A stretch of 41,859 nt of DNA, taken from Deinococcus sp. (GTDB lineage: Bacteria; Deinococcota; Deinococci; Deinococcales; Deinococcaceae). The translations under genes and the position numbers were made by a program. Where the stretch lies: assembly GCF_018260405.1 (NCBI RefSeq), contig NZ_JAGLBG010000001.1:51103-92961 (forward strand), read 5' to 3'. The number at the start of each line of letters is the position of its first letter. The stretch's first letter is position 1. This document shows, piece after piece, positions 15,369-24,227 of this stretch. The notes beneath the pieces are model-generated. The model was not told the origin of the DNA, searched no databases, and saw nothing but the letters and a program-made list of their open reading frames with translations.

Positions 15369-16805
15369 GTGGAGGGGTTGCTGCCGCTCCGGCCCCGGCC
15401 ATACGAAGGTGAACTGCTGTCCTCCTGGGTGCAGCGGCTCGCCCACGCCAACATGCAGCGGCTCTCCTACCTCACGCTGCTGTTGACCGGAGATCACGAT
15501 ATTTGGAGCCACGATCCTGACCGGCATCTGCGGCCGACATTCGGCCAGGCCCTGAGCAGGGCAACGGGAACACCGCTGGAAACCATCCACTCGCTCACCT
15601 TGGGAGCCGTGGCAGGCCGCGTCGTCCCCGCCCTCCCACAGCAGGCTCCAGTGCGCTGGATCATGCCCCTCTATCGGCGAGGCTACAGGCGGATGAAGCC
15701 CGGGGCGGCCTACTGCCCGGCGTGCCTCGCTGGCGCCCAAGCCCATGTGGCGCGGCACTGGCGCATGTCGTTTGCCACCAGCTGCCTCAAGCACGGTCTG
15801 CGGCTCCTGGACTGCTGCCCCGCCTGTGCCGCGCCCTTCGCGCCCCTGCGCAATGATCTGGGCCGAGGCCAGGACTGGAGCCTCCAAATGGAACTGCCCT
15901 TCGCCTTCTGCCCGGACTGTGGCGAAGACCTCCGGGGCGCAGCCACGATGCCCGCCGATCAAGGTGAACTCGCTCTTCAACAGCGCCTCGCCGATGCGGT
16001 GGACACAGGCACGATGGTCTGGTCAGGGATCGGAACGGTGCCGTCGCTTGAGGGATTCGACGTGCTCCACCAACTGCTGACGCTCATTCTTGGACGGGAC
16101 GCACAAGGCTTCCTGTCCACCTCCTGCGGCCTCCCTGGCCCGGTGGGCCGAAACGAGCGACCCAACCGCTCGTTCGAGGATTACGGTCTGGAGGATCGCC
16201 GCACCCTGCTCGCGCAGATGGACTGGTTGATCTCAGACTGGCCGGCACATCTCGGACTCCTCTGCCGGTCGCTGAAACTGACCCGGCGTCCCCTGATGGT
16301 CAACTTCCTGTGTCCCCCGACCTGGTACGACGCGGTGGCCGAGACCTTCAGTCAGGCGAACGGCCGCCGGCGTTACGTCAGCCCGCCGCTCGCTGACCAC
16401 GGCGCGCCCGATGAATTCGACCGGCAGGCGCAGCAGGCTCCCTCAGCCTCCGAGAGGCGCCGGTGGGCCATCCTGGCGGCCTATGCCAGGATGCCAGACA
16501 CACGGGCGGTCTGCGAGGCTCTGGGCGTCCGCGCAGAGCTGGTGAGGCAGACGGTACGGCGTTACAACGAGAGAGGGTTTGAAGGTGTAATCGACGCTCG
16601 GCGGGGCAGCATTGTTGAGAAGCGTCGCATGCTTACGCAGGAGCAAGGCGTGGAACTGCAGGAGACGTTGAGGCGCCAGCCCATGAGCAATGCGGAATTG
16701 GCCGACTGGATCGCGCTGCGCGCTGGACGCCGGCCTGACGCGACGACGTTGTGGATGTATCGCCGGGGCGTGGCGAGCCACTCGTTGGAAGGACGGCGGG
16801 CCTGA
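15369..16805 (+). CDS. tniQ: TniQ/TnsD-family target selector with C-terminal HTH region
   Basis: TniQ-family proteins recognise the target site and recruit TnsC. This 478-residue protein starts at a GTG 3 bases after tnsC. The N-terminal TniQ domain has the LLSSWVQRLA motif (16-25) and zinc-binding clusters CPAC (116-119), C139-x2-H142, CCPAC (149-153) and CPDC (181-184). The C-terminal 120 residues resemble the helix-turn-helix pair found at the N-terminus of IS630-type transposases (AVCEALGVRAELVRQTVRRY). This suggests a sequence-specific DNA-binding module like that of TnsD. The insertion site is not an obvious glmS or tRNA target. Confidence 0.88.
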   Translation: MEGLLPLRPRPYEGELLSSWVQRLAHANMQRLSYLTLLLTGDHDIWSHDPDRHLRPTFGQALSRATGTPLETIHSLTLGAVAGRVVPALPQQAPVRWIMPLYRRGYRRMKPGAAYCPACLAGAQAHVARHWRMSFATSCLKHGLRLLDCCPACAAPFAPLRNDLGRGQDWSLQMELPFAFCPDCGEDLRGAATMPADQGELALQQRLADAVDTGTMVWSGIGTVPSLEGFDVLHQLLTLILGRDAQGFLSTSCGLPGPVGRNERPNRSFEDYGLEDRRTLLAQMDWLISDWPAHLGLLCRSLKLTRRPLMVNFLCPPTWYDAVAETFSQANGRRRYVSPPLADHGAPDEFDRQAQQAPSASERRRWAILAAYARMPDTRAVCEALGVRAELVRQTVRRYNERGFEGVIDARRGSIVEKRRMLTQEQGVELQETLRRQPMSNAELADWIALRAGRRPDATTLWMYRRGVASHSLEGRRA

Positions 16806-16857
16806 GAAAAATAGCGAGAACGGCTCGTCTGTGATTAGCAGTCGCTCGGGTGCCCGG

Positions 16858-16962
16858 ATGACCGAGAAGGATCTCTTCGAGATCATCCGTCGTCAGTCCG
16901 AGCAGATCGACGGGTTGATCGCCGAGAACAAAGCCCTCAAAGCGGAATTCGCCCACCTGTAA
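16858..16962 (+). pseudogene. Short coiled-coil fragment, perhaps a transposase N-terminus
   Basis: A 34-codon frame (MTEKDLFEIIRRQSEQIDGL, then an AENKALKAEF segment) ends in TAA. It resembles the leucine-zipper N-terminus of IS66-type transposases, but nothing of the rest is present. It sits between tniQ and IS debris. It could equally be a genuine tiny gene. Confidence 0.3.
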
Positions 16963-16973
16963 TTGTACAAACA

Positions 16974-17333
16974 CTAGACCTCTTGCGAAAGTCACGCCGT
17001 GCCAGTCAGGCAGTGGTTGCACACGGCTGCGATGAGATTCACACGTAAGGAAAAGCGCCGTCGTCGGTGACGGTACACGTCCTTCAGCACGCGAAAGATC
17101 TTCAACCGGCGTATGACGTGCTCAACCCGCAGGCGGGTTGACGCCAGCGCCCGGTTCTCCTGACGCTCTTCGGGCGTGAGCGATCTGGCCTTCGTCTCCT
17201 TGTGCGGTGTGATCGAGTGGCCATGATGACGCCAGATGACCTGATAACCGGCATCCCCGATCAGGGCGGTCTCAGGGTGGAGACGCACGCCCGACTGGCG
17301 AAACAGCGTGAGGTCGTGCATGGAACCGAAGGC
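16974..17333 (-). pseudogene. IS5-family transposase, C-terminal fragment
   Basis: On the minus strand from about 17333 to 16992 runs the last third of a DDE transposase of the IS5/IS427 type: ATAFGSMHDLTLFRQSGV, then LIGDAGYQVIWRHH (second catalytic Asp), TPEERQENRALASTRLRVEH with the catalytic Glu in VEHVIRRLK, and the terminal RVNLIAAVCNHCLTG. The upstream two thirds are missing; about 30 codons of unrelated sequence come before it. The terminal CTCTTGCGAAAGT near 16980 resembles IS427-type ends. It is therefore a remnant left after another insertion or deletion on its right side. Confidence 0.75.
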
Positions 17334-17378
17334 GGTGGCGACACACCTGAATCTCCATCATCAAATGTGCGGAAGTTC

Positions 17379-17400
17379 CATTTTTAGGCCGCCAACGACA
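17379..17400 (-). repeat. Isolated IS21-type element end
   Basis: These 22 bases are identical to 34267-34288, the right tip of the intact IS21-family element. Here no ist genes are attached. The tip points right, so sequence to the left is what remains of an IS21 relative or of a deletion between IS copies. Confidence 0.75.
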
Positions 17401-17577
17401 ATACTTCAGGTTGTCAGCTGGGGACGATTCGTGCTGGACGGTGGGATCCTGCGGAAAGATGGCCCTTCGTTTCGCCCCGCAGGTGCAGCAGATCCGATCG
17501 TATTCTGGTGGGCGCGCGAGGTGGATGGTGCCAGTGTCGTGCCAGCAGTGATCGTGAACGTGAGCCTTCACGATCAC
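17401..17577 (-). pseudogene. Cysteine-rich small protein cut by an IS21 end
   Basis: From ATG 17577 the frame reads MIVKAHVHDHCWHDTGTIHL, followed by PPEYDRICCTCGAKRRAIF. That is a C/H-rich zinc-ribbon-like arrangement (HxHDHC-W-H and CCxCG). After about 59 codons the frame runs straight into the IS21 tip at 17400, so the C-terminal end is lost. I recognise the general layout of short hypothetical zinc proteins but no named family. It lies just downstream (leftward) of the dprA-like gene and may once have been the third gene of that operon. Confidence 0.45.
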
Positions 17578-17673
17578 TCGGCGCTGCGGAGTTCGGTTGC
17601 GTTACGAAAAAGGTGTTTTCTATCCTGATTGGGCTGGCCGGCGCCCAGCCCTCGTGGGCGCGAAGGTCAATCG

Positions 17674-18645
17674 TCACCACAATCCCGCGGGCACTTTGGA
17701 TCGATTAGCCAGCATGGCGCTCTCGAATCTGGGGTAATCCTCCCTGGAGGTGAGAGGAACGAGGTGATGCAAGTCGCCCTCTCGGCACTTGAGCAGACGC
17801 GCAGCCTCGCGGGGCTCACCCAGCAGGTGCAAATTCCCCTGAACCTTGGGTTCTCCAGCCTCGATATCTCGCCGGGTCGGTCTCGGAACCGCGAGGGGCC
17901 GCCCATAGTCGATGCACGCCCGGCTGGCGTGCAGGCTGCCTCCCTGCACGTCGGTCTGGATCATCAGCACCCCCTGCGCCAATCCGGCCTGAGTCCGGTC
18001 CCGCTTGACGAAGTGGGCGGGGAACACTCCCACCCCGTAGGGATACTCGGAAACAAGCGCGCCGCCTTGTTCGAGGATGCGCCCAGCGAGGGCGGTGTGC
18101 TGCCGGGGAGCGATTGTCTGAAGGCCGTGGGCGAGAACTGCGACGGTGTGGCCCCCGACGTCGAGCGCCGCCTGGTGGGCCAGGGCATCGACTCCCAGAG
18201 CGAGTCCGCTCACGACACTCCACCCCCGCTCGGCTAGGTAAGTGGTGGAGCGGCGGGCGATCTCTACTCCATGGGGCGTGGGTTCACGGGTGCCGATGAC
18301 CGCCACTCTCCGCTCCTGCCGCAACTCGCCCTTCACGAAGAGCAACGCGGGGGGGTCTGGGGTTTGCCTGAGCAGTGCGGGGAAGGCCTGGTCAACGAAT
18401 GTGAGCAGGCGCGCGCCGTCCCGTCGGGCGTGGTCGAGGTTGTCGCGAGCCAGATCCGCCGCCTGGGCCACGGCGGCCTCCGTAAGTTTGGGTTCGAGGG
18501 TGGGCAGCAGCAGCCCCATCTCGCCCACATTGGTCTCCAGGAACTTGGGATGCCCGGCCAGCTTCAACAGGGTTCGTGGGCCAATGCCCGGAACGAAGCT
18601 CAGCGTGAGGAGCGTCTCTCCTCCCTCGCTGGCGACACCCCTCAC
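17674..18645 (-). CDS. DprA/Smf-type SLOG-fold protein
   Basis: This 323-residue protein has a helix-hairpin-helix-like N-terminus (SFVPGIGPRTLLKLA, 16-30) and a Rossmann core of the DprA/LOG superfamily: RVAVIGTREPTPHG (113-126), SGLALGVDALAHQAAL (146-161), GGALVSEYPYG (194-204) and QGGSLHASRA (234-243). Classical DprA loads RecA on incoming single-stranded DNA. SLOG relatives in defence loci are thought to bind nucleotides. Here the usual DprA RNR motif reads KRDR and the gene is an operon partner of a phosphoribosyltransferase, which favours a specialised role over the chromosomal competence gene. GTG start overlapping the upstream stop (GTGA). Confidence 0.8.
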   Translation of the reverse strand: MRGVASEGGETLLTLSFVPGIGPRTLLKLAGHPKFLETNVGEMGLLLPTLEPKLTEAAVAQAADLARDNLDHARRDGARLLTFVDQAFPALLRQTPDPPALLFVKGELRQERRVAVIGTREPTPHGVEIARRSTTYLAERGWSVVSGLALGVDALAHQAALDVGGHTVAVLAHGLQTIAPRQHTALAGRILEQGGALVSEYPYGVGVFPAHFVKRDRTQAGLAQGVLMIQTDVQGGSLHASRACIDYGRPLAVPRPTRRDIEAGEPKVQGNLHLLGEPREAARLLKCREGDLHHLVPLTSREDYPRFESAMLANRSKVPAGLW

Positions 18646-20699
18646 GGGCGGCTCCGGTCACGGAAGCTAACCGTCTTTGCGATGGCGAGGGCCTGGACAG
18701 CCTCTGGGGCAACTCCCTGACTCTCCAGCAGGTTCCTGGCCCGCAAGAAGGTGCTACCGGTAGTGGTCACGTCATCGATCACCACATAATTGTGCCCGGG
18801 TGTGGCCCGAAAGGTGGGATGCAACAGGAGGTTCCGCTCCAGGTTCTCCCCCCGCTCCTCACCGTTCAGCAGCTTGTTGGAGGGCGTCCCTGGCGTGAAG
18901 TGGAAGACCGTTGGGTCGAGCAGGAGACCGCACCCGTCCTCTTTCAGCACCTCGCCAACCCGGTAGAGCAGGTTCTCAAGGCGCGGGGGCCGCTCCAACT
19001 TGGCGGGAATTATGGTCACTACGAGGTTCTGATGCTGCCGGGCCATGCCCTTGAGGATCCAGGCCACCACGTCCACCCAGACCGCCGGCACTTCGGCCTC
19101 ACCGTGCTCCTTGTCCAGGATCTGGCGGGTGAGGGTGTGAGTGTCGCGTCCGGGAACGGCATGAACGCCCTTCTCGTCCTTTGGGGCGGTGAAGTACCGG
19201 CCGAGGATGGTGGTGGGCAGGCGCCGACCGCCTTTGCGCAGGCGACTGAATAAGTTGATCCGGAAGTGCTTGGCCTCCCGCCGAAGTTTGGTCAGGGGTG
19301 TCCCCGCGAGCGCCGCCTCCAGGGGCAATTCATGCAGCGCCAGGTCGGCCGCTACTTCCCCGAGCTGTTGGGGAACCGTGCAGACGGCGTGCGGTAGGGT
19401 CTCCAGCGCGTTGAAAAAGGTCCAGTCCCTGGTTGCCGTCGCCCCCTGAACAGGGGTGGAGCGCTGTTGCTGCCGGAACTGCTCTTCCAGATGCCGCTTC
19501 GTTTCCAGGGAGTAGAAATCGACCATCAGGGCGCGCGCCCCCGCCCTGTAGGCCATCTCCACGTCGTCGTCCTCATCGCCGATCACCAGCGTGCGCCCGG
19601 GTGACACGCCGAATCTCCCCATCAACTCCAGGAGGAGGGTGGGATCTGGCTTGTACCTGTGACCTGCCGCCCTGGCCTCGTCGTGGCCCAGCACCGCGTC
19701 CCAGGCGGTGCCCGGGTAGCAGTGATCAAGCAGGGCGTCCAAGTACCAGCGGGGGGACTTGGAGATGACGGCCAGTTTGGGGCCATCCGCCCCCGATTTC
19801 AGGGCCTTGATCCAGGCCCGCACGTCGCGCTGGGCCGAGGTGTTTCTCCGGCCCTGGTTCCACTCCTCGCCTGCCGCCGGGGCTAACCCCCGGAACGCCT
19901 TCAACGGGGTGGTGAAGGCCAGAGTATTGTCGAAATCGAAGACGATCAGGTCAAAGGGCACGACAGGTGAACTGGGTAAGGACGCCGCCTGAGCAGCGGT
20001 CTCCGTCTGCTGGGGAGCGGCTCCCCGCCGTCCCGGAGGCAAAAGAGAAGGGTTCTCGGAGAACCACCCCCGCACCAGCTCCGGGGTGAAGGCCTGGACT
20101 GGAGCGTTGCCAGGGGCGACCAGGGTGGGCCGGATGCCGTAGGTCGCTTGTAATTCCTCCAGCATCTGGCGGAGCTGACGCTCGCTCTCGAAGGCCAATG
20201 CGCCACCGAACAGAACGCGACCCTCATTCAGGAAGATGTTTCGGATGCTGCCCATCCCGGCGGGTACACCACTCGGTGCTGCCAACGCCGGGGTAAAGCA
20301 CAGCCTCTCCACCTGCTTACTGGAGAACTGGGTCTGAACCTCGCGGCCCAAGACATGCTCGATCTGATTCCGGTAGTCCCGGACGTAATCGGCGGTTCGC
20401 AGGCGATCATAGTGGATGCCTTGCGGTACCCCCCCTACCATCTCGCCGAAGTAGAGCCAGCGGTGGTAGCTCTGCATGCCTCGAATGGTGCCGCCGATGG
20501 CGTCGGGCAGCCCCGGAAAGCGCAGTACCATCTCCAGCCGCTCGTCTCTGCGGTCAAAATGGGGAATCTGCTGCTCCAGCCCTGGAGCGAAGCACCCGTG
20601 AACAGTGAGGACGGCCGTCCCCGGCGTCGAGGATCTGAAAGCCGCCAGACGGTGTGCCGCACCCGCACCACGAAAAAAGAAGTTGTCCTGATCGCTCAC
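18642..20699 (-). CDS. HAD hydrolase-phosphoribosyltransferase fusion
   Basis: This 685-residue protein has three parts. Residues 1-230 form an unrecognised N-terminal domain. Residues 250-400 are a HAD phosphatase with all motifs: DFDNT (255-259), VISKS (311-315), K350 in YKPDP and VIGDEDDD (372-379). Residues 430-685 contain a phosphoribosyltransferase with a PRPP loop YVVIDDVTTTGST (638-650), the DD-x-x-T-T-G form of type I enzymes. It is translationally coupled to the DprA-like gene. HAD, PRTase and SLOG proteins are recurrent partners in nucleotide-centred conflict systems; the substrate is unknown. GTG start. The neighbouring helicase operon diverges 85 bases away. Confidence 0.8.
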   Translation of the reverse strand: MSDQDNFFFRGAGAAHRLAAFRSSTPGTAVLTVHGCFAPGLEQQIPHFDRRDERLEMVLRFPGLPDAIGGTIRGMQSYHRWLYFGEMVGGVPQGIHYDRLRTADYVRDYRNQIEHVLGREVQTQFSSKQVERLCFTPALAAPSGVPAGMGSIRNIFLNEGRVLFGGALAFESERQLRQMLEELQATYGIRPTLVAPGNAPVQAFTPELVRGWFSENPSLLPPGRRGAAPQQTETAAQAASLPSSPVVPFDLIVFDFDNTLAFTTPLKAFRGLAPAAGEEWNQGRRNTSAQRDVRAWIKALKSGADGPKLAVISKSPRWYLDALLDHCYPGTAWDAVLGHDEARAAGHRYKPDPTLLLELMGRFGVSPGRTLVIGDEDDDVEMAYRAGARALMVDFYSLETKRHLEEQFRQQQRSTPVQGATATRDWTFFNALETLPHAVCTVPQQLGEVAADLALHELPLEAALAGTPLTKLRREAKHFRINLFSRLRKGGRRLPTTILGRYFTAPKDEKGVHAVPGRDTHTLTRQILDKEHGEAEVPAVWVDVVAWILKGMARQHQNLVVTIIPAKLERPPRLENLLYRVGEVLKEDGCGLLLDPTVFHFTPGTPSNKLLNGEERGENLERNLLLHPTFRATPGHNYVVIDDVTTTGSTFLRARNLLESQGVAPEAVQALAIAKTVSFRDRSRP

Positions 20700-20784
20700 G
20701 CCTCCACGCTAGGGGAAAGTCCGTCATCAAGAGCGCACATTTGAGGCATCCCTGCGAGGGCCAGTCTGCCAGAATGACCTCATC

Positions 20785-23355
20785 GTGTCCTCACTCACTC
20801 TGGAAAGCTTGTTCGCGGAAGCCGGGTTCACGCCCAACCCACCACAGCTCCAGGCGATCTTGCACATCCACGGGCCGCTGTTCCTGGTGGCCGGCCCCGG
20901 CTCTGGGAAGACCCGTGTGCTGCTGTGGCGCACCGTTAACCTGATGGTCTTCCACGGCGTGAAGCCCGAGGAGATCTTCCTCGCCACCTTCACCGACAAG
21001 GCCGCCAAGCAGCTCAAGGACGGACTGCTTTCCCTGCTCGGCCTGGTCACCAACCGCACGGGGCAGCCATATGACCTGTCCAGGATGTACATCGGCACCG
21101 TGCATTCCCTGTGCAACCGGCTCCTGACTGACCGGGCGTTTTCCCCTGGGAGGCAGCGGTCGCAGTCCCCGGTCGTGATGGACGCCCTGGAGCAGTATTT
21201 CCACCTGTACCGCAAGCGCTTCTGGAGGGATGCCCTGGCAGCGCTGAGCATCGAGGACGACCTGGAAGATGTGCAGGCCCAGATCAACCGGGTGTTCGGG
21301 AACAAGAACAGTTCCTCGCGGCACAAGGCGGTGGTGGGGCTGCAAAGCCTGTTCAACCGCTTCAGCGAGGAGAACCTCGATCCGCAGGAGCTGTTGGCAC
21401 GGAACACCACTCCGGAGCTCGATCTCCCCCTGAAGCTCTATGCCCACTACCTCACGACGTTGGGACAACAGGTCGACCTCTCCCTGCTCCAGCAGGCCGC
21501 CTACCGGGCCGTCACGGCCTTCCCGGACGCCTCCGCCCTGTTCAAGCACGTCATTGTGGACGAATACCAGGACACGAACGCGATCCAGGAAAAGCTGTAT
21601 TTCGCTCTTTCCGGCTGCGGGAATATCTGCGTGGTGGGGGACGACGAGCAAGCCCTGTACCGCTTCCGGGGTGCGACCGTGGAGAATTTTGTGCAGTTTC
21701 CGGAGCGCTGCCACCAGTACCTCCAGGTGCCCCCGACCCGCATCGCACTGAACACCAACTACCGCTCCCGCAAGGGAGTGGTGGACTTCTACACGGCCTT
21801 TATGGACGTGGTGAACTGGAAGCGACCAGAGGGTGGCGCCTATCGTATCGAGGGCAAGGGCATCCAGGCGAACAGCAATGATGCCGCCCCCTCCGTCGTC
21901 GTCAGCGATTCCGGCCACCCCGAGGACGTATCCCGCGAGATCGCCAGGCTCATCAAGGATCTGATCGACGCGGGCAAAGTGCAGGACGCCAACCAGATCG
22001 CCTGCCTGTTCCCCAGCGTGAAGAACGCCCCGGCCAGGCGCCTGGAGGCCGCTCTGGGCGAGCTGGGCCTGAAGGTCTACTCCCCCCGCGCTAAGCGCTT
22101 TCTGGAAACCGACGAGGCCACAGTCATGCTGGGCTTGATGATGCAGGTCACCGGGCGCACGCCCCGCGAACTGGAATTCAACGGTGGGGACTACAAGCTC
22201 TACCACGATTGGCTGGACGTGGCCGAGAAGGAGGCGAAGGCCGTGATCAGGCAGGACGCCCGCCTCGCCAGCTTCCTTCAGGAGCGCAAGGCCGAGATCG
22301 CCGCTACCCTCAAGGACTACCACGCTCTTCGAGGAGTGCTAGAGAAGCAGGGCTGGGCGCTGACCACCCCGTACGATCCCGATGTGCACAAGCGGGCGCT
22401 GATGGACGCCACGGGGCTGAGTGGCCGGGCCAGGCAGGGGATCGGCAACCAGCACTTCGACCGGGTCGCCCGCGAGCGGCAAGCAGAAGGCAAGCCGGTC
22501 ACGCTGAATTACGCGATCAACCGGGCCACGTCGCTCGACTGGACGGTGCTCGACCTCTTCTACCGCCTCACTGCCTTCCAGCCGTTCAAGGCGATGTTCG
22601 ACCTGGCCGAGCAGGGCCAGGACGAGGGGCCGGTCACCACCCTCAGCCTGGTGTCGCAGCTCGTCTCCCGCTTCCTGGAGGAGACGCAGACCATCCTCAC
22701 GGCCAGCAGCTTCGACAACGACTTGCTCCGGAACCAGTTCAGCGGCTCATACCTGTTCGCGCTCTTCCGCCTGGGCGAAGGCGAGTACGAGGACGAGGAG
22801 GTTCCCTTCCCCAGAGGCCGCGTGCCGTTCCTCACCGTCCACCAGAGCAAGGGGCTGGAATTCCCGGTCGTGGTGCTGGGCAGCGTCCGCAAGGACGACC
22901 GGGGGCCGCAGACGGTGGAGACCCTGGTGCGGCCCTTCCTGCCCGGGGGCGGCGAGCCGCTGGAAAAGATCAGCACCTTCGACACCATGCGGATGTTCTA
23001 CGTGGCACTCTCCCGCGCCCAGAACCTGCTGGTGCTGGCCCACACCAAGGGCGCGGGCCAGAGCACCCATGATTCTTTCAAGGTGATGCTGGCCGGATCC
23101 GTGCACCGTATCCGCGACCTCGACCTGAACACTGTCCCCGCCGCGAAGCACGAGACGGACGACACCAGCCGCACCTACTCCTACACGGCGGACTACCTGC
23201 GCTACCTGGAGTGCCCACGGTCATACATGATCTTCCGCAAGTACGACTTCGCGGATTCCCGCACCGGGGGCATGTTCTTCGGGAATCTGGTTCACCAGAC
23301 CATCGAGGATCTGCACAACCGCCTGATTGCCGTGAGGCAGGGAGTGAACGCATGA
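20785..23355 (+). CDS. UvrD/AddA-type superfamily 1 helicase with start of a RecB-type nuclease domain
   Basis: This 856-residue 3'-5' DNA helicase has motif I GPGSGKT (37-43), Ia FTDKAA, II DEYQD (259-263), III VGDDEQALYRFRGA, IV LNTNYRS, V TVHQSKGLEFPVVVLG and VI MFYVALSRAQNLLVLAHT, so the motor is complete. The C-terminal 50 residues begin a Cas4/AddB-like nuclease (YLECPRSYM with C810, then FFGNLVHQ with H837) that stops abruptly. The rest of the nuclease is in the next gene. GTG start; an ATG 11 bases upstream is out of frame. First gene of a tight operon ending past 31 kb. It probably unwinds or degrades foreign DNA. Confidence 0.88.
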   Translation: MSSLTLESLFAEAGFTPNPPQLQAILHIHGPLFLVAGPGSGKTRVLLWRTVNLMVFHGVKPEEIFLATFTDKAAKQLKDGLLSLLGLVTNRTGQPYDLSRMYIGTVHSLCNRLLTDRAFSPGRQRSQSPVVMDALEQYFHLYRKRFWRDALAALSIEDDLEDVQAQINRVFGNKNSSSRHKAVVGLQSLFNRFSEENLDPQELLARNTTPELDLPLKLYAHYLTTLGQQVDLSLLQQAAYRAVTAFPDASALFKHVIVDEYQDTNAIQEKLYFALSGCGNICVVGDDEQALYRFRGATVENFVQFPERCHQYLQVPPTRIALNTNYRSRKGVVDFYTAFMDVVNWKRPEGGAYRIEGKGIQANSNDAAPSVVVSDSGHPEDVSREIARLIKDLIDAGKVQDANQIACLFPSVKNAPARRLEAALGELGLKVYSPRAKRFLETDEATVMLGLMMQVTGRTPRELEFNGGDYKLYHDWLDVAEKEAKAVIRQDARLASFLQERKAEIAATLKDYHALRGVLEKQGWALTTPYDPDVHKRALMDATGLSGRARQGIGNQHFDRVARERQAEGKPVTLNYAINRATSLDWTVLDLFYRLTAFQPFKAMFDLAEQGQDEGPVTTLSLVSQLVSRFLEETQTILTASSFDNDLLRNQFSGSYLFALFRLGEGEYEDEEVPFPRGRVPFLTVHQSKGLEFPVVVLGSVRKDDRGPQTVETLVRPFLPGGGEPLEKISTFDTMRMFYVALSRAQNLLVLAHTKGAGQSTHDSFKVMLAGSVHRIRDLDLNTVPAAKHETDDTSRTYSYTADYLRYLECPRSYMIFRKYDFADSRTGGMFFGNLVHQTIEDLHNRLIAVRQGVNA

Positions 23356-24227
23356 CCGCGCCGCATGACCTGGAAGGCTTCATCCGGGACGCCTTCGAGC
23401 TGAACTACGAGCGCATCCGCCTGGAGACGGGCCGCGCCGTCACCCCGAACATCCGCGAGGCCGCCCTGGAACAGGTGATCCTCTATTACCGGCGGATGCG
23501 GGAGGTGGCCGAGAACGTCACCGACACCGAGGTGAAGCTGACCCTGCCGGAGCAACGGACGCCGCTGGGCCGCCGGTTCACCCTGGAAGGCGTAGTGGAC
23601 ATCGTGCGCGAGGGGAACCAGACCGTCATGTACGACGTGAAGACCCACCTTGACGCGGACAGCGCCCACGGGCAGCTCGATCAGTACGTGCAGCAGCTCA
23701 ACCTGTACGCCCCCATCTGGCAGGGCCTGCGGGGGCAGCCGCTTGACGAGACCGCCATCATCGCCACCCGTCCCACCCGCGAGCTGCGGCAGGCGCTGCG
23801 GGACGGCACGCCGGCCACCGTGACCGCCGCGCTGGAGAAGTGGCAGCCGTGCATCACCATCCCGCTGGACGCGGTTGCGGTGGACGACACTGTGGAGCAG
23901 TTCGGAACAGTGGTCGATCAGATTGAGGGTCGCGAGTTCCGCCCGCCGCCCGTGGAGCGGCTCCGCGCCCCGATCCGCCCAGGAGCCAAGCAGCCCTTCG
24001 GCACCGCCGTGTGCGCCAACTGCGACGTGCGCTTCACCTGCAACAGCTACCGTCAATTCCGCCTTCAGACCACGCCGGGGGTCGCCCCCGACCGGGTGAT
24101 GCAATCAGCCCTGGACGAGTACGCCAGCAGCACCGAGCAGGGACAATGGGTGGATGCGAACATGGGCACCCTGGGCCGCAACAGCCTGCCTGACGCCACT
24201 GACTTTGACGTGGGAGATGCCCGATGA
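23352..24227 (+). CDS. PD-(D/E)XK Fe-S nuclease, Cas4/AddB-like, continuing from the helicase gene
   Basis: This 291-residue protein holds the catalytic half of a RecB-type nuclease: GVVD (D83), D95-V-K97 in MYDVKTH, Q-rich helix (QLDQYVQQLNLYA) and a C-terminal CANCDVRFTC (C221, C224, C230). In the AddB/Cas4 family a fourth cysteine and a histidine come before these, and here they are at the end of the upstream helicase. The two genes overlap by ATGA. They may be a natural split whose products assemble, or a fusion broken by a one-base change. The stop overlaps the next start. Confidence 0.82.
   Translation: MTAPHDLEGFIRDAFELNYERIRLETGRAVTPNIREAALEQVILYYRRMREVAENVTDTEVKLTLPEQRTPLGRRFTLEGVVDIVREGNQTVMYDVKTHLDADSAHGQLDQYVQQLNLYAPIWQGLRGQPLDETAIIATRPTRELRQALRDGTPATVTAALEKWQPCITIPLDAVAVDDTVEQFGTVVDQIEGREFRPPPVERLRAPIRPGAKQPFGTAVCANCDVRFTCNSYRQFRLQTTPGVAPDRVMQSALDEYASSTEQGQWVDANMGTLGRNSLPDATDFDVGDAR

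Noticed and set aside
13497..15980. Long open frame on the minus strand (827 codons) across tnsB-tniQ
   Set aside because: It is antisense to three genes with complete catalytic motifs, has no ribosome site or recognisable domain, and arises from GC-rich codon bias.
17674..18645. Host chromosomal competence gene dprA
   Set aside because: It lies inside the transposon, is coupled to a HAD-PRTase gene and has an altered RNR motif, so it is more likely a specialised cargo version.
20791..22323. 510-codon minus-strand frame opposite the helicase
   Set aside because: Antisense to all helicase motifs; low-complexity translation without a domain.
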